A stretch of 64,000 nucleotides of DNA from the NCBI GenBank assembly GCA_944739405.2, contig OX123186.2:36565551-36629550 (forward strand), in the 5' to 3' direction. This stretch comes from Euclidia mi (Eukaryota > Arthropoda > Insecta > Lepidoptera > Erebidae). Positions 59,514 through 64,000 of the stretch are shown here, piece after piece. The notes below the pieces were generated by a model that saw only the letters and a list, made by a program, of their open reading frames with translations, was not told the DNA's origin and made no database searches. Position numbers and translations under genes: made by a program. How positions within the stretch are numbered: the stretch's first letter is position 1; the number at the start of each line of letters is the position of its first letter.

Positions 59514-62500
59514 TGTAAGGGGTTTCATACACTTTAAATATTAAGAAATGATAATTGATTTGCCTGATAATACCTGATTAATTGATAGTAAAAGTTATGA
59601 TAGGAAAGCTAAAGATGACGCGCGCGATGAGTGCTGATTGCGTACTGAAATATGAAAATTATGATTTATAGCGATTTAGAAACTGATGTGACAAATGTGT
59701 GGTATTGCACCGTAGAGCTACATAGTAACATATATTTATAGAATTTTATCATGTATTGCATCAATATGTACCTACCTATTAATAGATAGCAGGTCTATAT
59801 CGTGAACAAGTTCGACGAATGCTTGTGATCGATTCTGCTATTCGAACCGTATTCCAATTCTACGTGTTCCCAGAATGCGCAATCTTAGAAATGGCAAGAC
59901 ATACCGCTGTCAATAAGGTTCGTATTAATAAGATAAATATATGTATACTGATGCATATTTCTGTATTACAATCCTATATTTTGTACTAGAATGAATATGA
60001 GTGTGTTTTTTTATAATAATAGTATATTTTATTAAATGTGTGCTTTATAATCATCGATGTTAGTATAGCATTTCGTTGCCATATTTAAAGAACTAAATGG
60101 ATACTAGTGTTTTCTAGTTCTATAACATGATTTTGCAACATAATGCCACGTCTGTATCACGATAGTCTGCAGAAAAAAAATCAGAGGCCTAATTCTCGTA
60201 TTCTTATATGGCATTGAAATTATATTTAGAATGTACTCAGAAGCGGTATTCTGATAACCTAATGTCCTTATCGTACAATTTGAAATAAACAGTTCGTCGT
60301 TGACACATATTTTGACACTTGTTTCAATTACGATTTCGTTACTATTTCATTCAAATTTAGAAGAAGACGCTTGTGACGTAAGTATGACACTGACATTATA
60401 TCGAAACTGTATTTATTTAAGAGAATTGAGCCCAAGTATAAATATTTCATCTTTTAGTAAGAAAATACCTAGAACAGTATCTATTGTCAGTGTTAGTCAA
60501 GAATATTTCTACTAAAGCATTCAAAGTCGTCAAAAATAACAACTATAATAATTTTAACGTATAAGCTCACTCTAATTAGAAATCTTATTTGTTCGAGCAT
60601 AGGTTTTAATATGAAAAGTATGTAAGCAAGTATCAAGGCGTACAAATAAAATGAAACTTCACACATAAAGCGAATAACATAATTAGCTTATTAATACAAT
60701 TCTCGTAATTTGTGACTCAATATAACTCCGATACTTATATTTCTCTCAGAAACCATTTGTGGCGGATTTCCGCAGCAAGGGAGAACCGTTTACGTGTTGG
60801 CTTAAGTTATTGTTCAAAGCGTTTATTGTAGACAAAAGGTTTAAAAGCCTGTCATGACGGACAAGTTGTTTTTAGAACAAAGCATTTTATTCGTCCGTCT
60901 ATAGGAATTCAAGTTGAAGTTTTCATTAAAAGTATTCTTTATGTTGTGAATAACTCTTTGAATTGCTTTGTCTTTATTTTTTTGTAAATAAAATGCGAAT
61001 TATAAAATAAACAAATACAAACGGAAGTAACGGTTAAAAATTACGAGGAGGTTCATAACTTGTTGTCTCAAATTTAATTAAATAAATTCCACGCGGAAGA
61101 AACGTGAAAATATTTCGTTGTTGTTGGAAGTCTACTAGTCGCCCAATTGAAATAGAAAAGTCTCAAGCAATGCCAATTGCTTCCAATACGACAAAAAGTG
61201 AGAAAAGGACTTTGAACCCGGCTTAGCGTTATAATGGTATACCTCATATCCTCCAATGTTACTAATTATATAATTATCAAATATAATTAGTAAAATTGGA
61301 CAGTATGAGGATACTGGACGATATTTACTTAGTTTAATAATAATATATCCAATAGAACACCAACTTTATTTTGATAAGTTATAAAAATGTAACAGCCTAA
61401 GATATTTTATTTTTGTAAAGCTACATTTTATTTTCGATATAATCTGGAGTTTGTTTAATCATTTACAGCCTCCCCTAATCTGCGTCACAATAGCATTGTC
61501 AGTCAGTAGTAGGATTTGACCTACTATATCATGCTGGCCAGGTAGCTTGGTATAGATTTCTATCTATTCGCAAAGCTACTGTTTGCTTCGTGTATTTTCC
61601 TTAAGCGTCTAAGGAATAAAATACGGTAGGTAATGAGACTATACATTCTAAATTTCTAAATCCATCACCACACGGAGTTTTTCGAAGCAAAATTAAAATC
61701 AAATAAGATTTTGATTGCAGAATATCTTAAGTATTTTGTTATACATGCATAATATGTAAGCTATATTCCATACATTAGATCCCAGAAAGAATGAAAAAAT
61801 ACTATATTTATCGTATGTAGTATCTACTAAAAATACAAAGCTTCTTAAAGAATTTCTCCGAAATTCTCTGAAAATACTTAGTAATATATAATTTGCTTTA
61901 ACACCAAATCAAATTTGCTAAAGCGAAAGAAAGACATAACTTAAGCGTATTTGAGAAAGTACTAGCGGTTGGTTGGAAAATGTTTGGATTCCTTCAATTC
62001 CGAATTCGAGGAATTACAAGAAATCCGAGAACTCAGTTAACTCATCATATTTGAAATACAGAAATTCTCGACTCACAAATACTGAGTAGCTTATTGTCTG
62101 AAATTATTAACACATGCGTAACACATGCGTAATATTATAATTAGAATACATGCAATAATAATGTGTGAGTACCTAAACATTAATGTTTTTATTTAGGCTT
62201 CTTCGGAGGCCTGCGAGCAAACCAGAAACTCCAATACACAATCTTACGAATAGAACAAGAAGAAATATTTTTATAATAATTACTTTTAAATAATATTATT
62301 TTATTATACAAGTTTTTTGACGAGTCTTAATCCTGTAAAACAACTAACACAGTTTAGTATACCTTCTGTGAAATTGCGACCGGCTTACAATGGTCGTAGT
62401 CGCGGCAACAAGATTGACATGTTGACATTGCTGTATTAAAGTTATAAGCATTACACAAGCTCATAAGATTTATTTTTAAATATCATATCGAAGTATACAT

Positions 62501-63757
62501 AATGGCATACCAAGCCGTATCGTTCTACCAAAGTGTTAAAAAGGTTCATAACTTGAACCTACATTCAAGGTGATCAATCACCATTATTCCATACTGACCG
62601 AGTCGGCTGTATTATATTCTTGTACAAATAACTATATGGCGGGATATTACGTAGATTAGATACCATCACATAATTTTGTTACGAGGCTTTAAACAGCTGT
62701 AAAAAAGCGAACACTGTTTTACGAATAATAAAGTGATTTTCACTTGATTTACTTTGGTTTCCAGATTTTTTATGTTATTTGAATTTGATGCCGTATTTAA
62801 TTCTATATGTTTGTCTGACATGGCCCGATCACTACTGCCAAACGATTACTACTTGTATACCAATTTATATTTTAGCTTGACACTATAATGTAATACTGAA
62901 AGGAACCGAAAATACTCAAGTTTTTTGAAAATAATTATTACACAGAATTCAAATTAATACATTATAGTATTCTTTGCATCCATAATATGTAAGGCTTCTC
63001 GGACATTGGCTCTTATTCCAATGCGGTTGTTTAAAAAAATAAAAACTCTTTTTGAAAACGTGCCCAGTGGACTATCTTCTTTTGGCACGTCTATTACCAA
63101 GGAAGGATGCTAAGCACCAAAGAATGAGCAAGTAAAAGCGAAGCAAAGCTGCGGATACAGCTTTTAACAAATATACATCGCAAGTTTTTCGCTCCGCTAT
63201 CTCCCATCGCTTCTCACACACATCGTGCGGGTCGCTATCGAGTGCTAAGTTCGCGTGAGCTAAACTTTTACCGCGACTCCTTTTAACACTTCTGTAGCTA
63301 TTTACATTTTATTGCCCCATCCACTGTAAGCTTACCAGACTTGCCAAACCACTTTATTTGTTTCCTTTATTTATTTTATGTCGTTTGTGTTTCGAATTAG
63401 ACAAGTTTGTTCTTAAGTTATTGTTCGAGCGAAATATTTTAATTGGTTCATAGTGGCGTGTTGAATTGTTGCATCGACAACATAGACAGGTTAATTTAGT
63501 CATTATTCTAGACTTATTGGGCGTACACTCTATTATGTCCCATTTAATACAGTTGGTTTACTTAATTGTTTGTATTGTGTCAAGTTTAGGAAAATAGAAT
63601 TGCTTACAATTAAATTCAAGATTTGCGTCACAAAAATGTAGTAAAACTTTCTAAATACAAAATGTTTTTAGCAGTCATGGTTCTGATAATGACACGTTCT
63701 ACGCCGTAATATTAAAACTATATAATGTTTACCAAACCTTCCCTTTAAGTTAAAATA
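59514..63757. other. long stretch without recognised genes
   Basis: AT-rich DNA. It contains a GCGAAGCAAAGCTGCGGATACAGC Helitron-3'-end-like scrap near 63138-63165 and a short inverted repeat at 61260-61292. There is no ORF with identifiable domains. Confidence 0.4.
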
Positions 63758-63981
63758 TCTTGAAATCACTCAAGCTTTATTCAGCTCAGTACTGAGCTTC
63801 GATCAAATCTTTTTTACCATATAAAATAATTACTATGATCTATATCTCTTTCAAGCGTAAGTCTTCTAAAAATCGTGTACCCTTGAATGTATAAGATATC
63901 TGTCAGATAATGAGCGAAAAATATATATAATCTTGAAATCACTCAAGCTTTATTCAGCTCAGTACTGAGCTTCGATCAAAT
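63758..63981 (+). repeat. 51-bp direct repeat, 173-bp spacing
   Basis: TCTTGAAATCACTCAAGC ... GAGCTTCGATCAAAT occurs at 63758-63808 and again at 63931-63981, nearly identical, with the palindrome GCTCAGTACTGAGC inside. The window ends shortly after, so more units may follow. Confidence 0.9.
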
Positions 63982-64000
63982 ATTTTTTACGAGGGTCAAA

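Noticed and set aside
60258..60378. Open frame ending at a perfect GTAAGT donor-like site (EEDACD|GTAAGT)
   Set aside because: It has no ATG, a weak acceptor and no recognisable protein. It is probably chance.
1..64000. CRISPR array, operon or prokaryotic defence system
   Set aside because: No regularly spaced repeats with unique spacers and no operon structure. All signals are those of an insect nuclear genome.

Overview
This window looks like intergenic or intronic DNA from a moth or butterfly (Lepidoptera). It is AT-rich and has no recognisable host gene with conserved domains. Nearly everything that can be identified is transposon-derived: 5'-truncated non-LTR retrotransposons (LINEs) of several clades, at least five tRNA-derived or SINE-like families, short non-autonomous Helitrons (TC...CTAG, inserted between A and T), and hairpin, TIR or piggyBac-like MITEs. 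The organism call rests on this repeat repertoire and is an inference; no host protein confirms it.

Layout. 1-547: AT-rich DNA with a possible partial exon at the extreme left edge. 548-2620: a LINE with an intact reverse transcriptase frame and an apparently inverted 5' end. 2970-3690: a GC-rich LINE-like UTR with two stem-loops. 3690-4262: a minus-strand SINE split by a hairpin element. 5456-8082: Helitron-type ends with a nested SINE. 8139-9560: a minus-strand LINE with an intact 473-residue RT frame. 12440-14900: a decayed LINE (endonuclease plus RT) interrupted by a SINE-like element. 14.9-31.6 kb (copy A) and 32.7-47.3 kb (copy B): one direct, tandem duplication, or two haplotypes placed in tandem by the assembler. 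48.5-49.2 kb: the 3' end of an R1-like LINE. 55.1-57.3 kb: an RNase-H-bearing LINE fragment between probable target-site duplications. 57.5-58.7 kb: GC-rich repeat and Helitron-like debris. 59.2-64.0 kb: mostly featureless, ending in two copies of a 51-bp motif 173 bp apart.

The most informative part is the A/B pair. Each copy holds the empty site for insertions found in the other, so element boundaries and target-site duplications can be read directly. In this way a 224-bp Helitron, a 424-bp TTAA-flanked element, an 829-bp element with about 32-bp TIRs, an 828-bp TA-flanked element, a 681-bp element with perfect TIRs and an internal repeated motif, and several SINEs are delimited. By eye, divergence between the copies ranges from about 1.4% to 8% in different blocks. 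ORFs inside the duplication show no sign of protein-level conservation, so I do not call host genes there.
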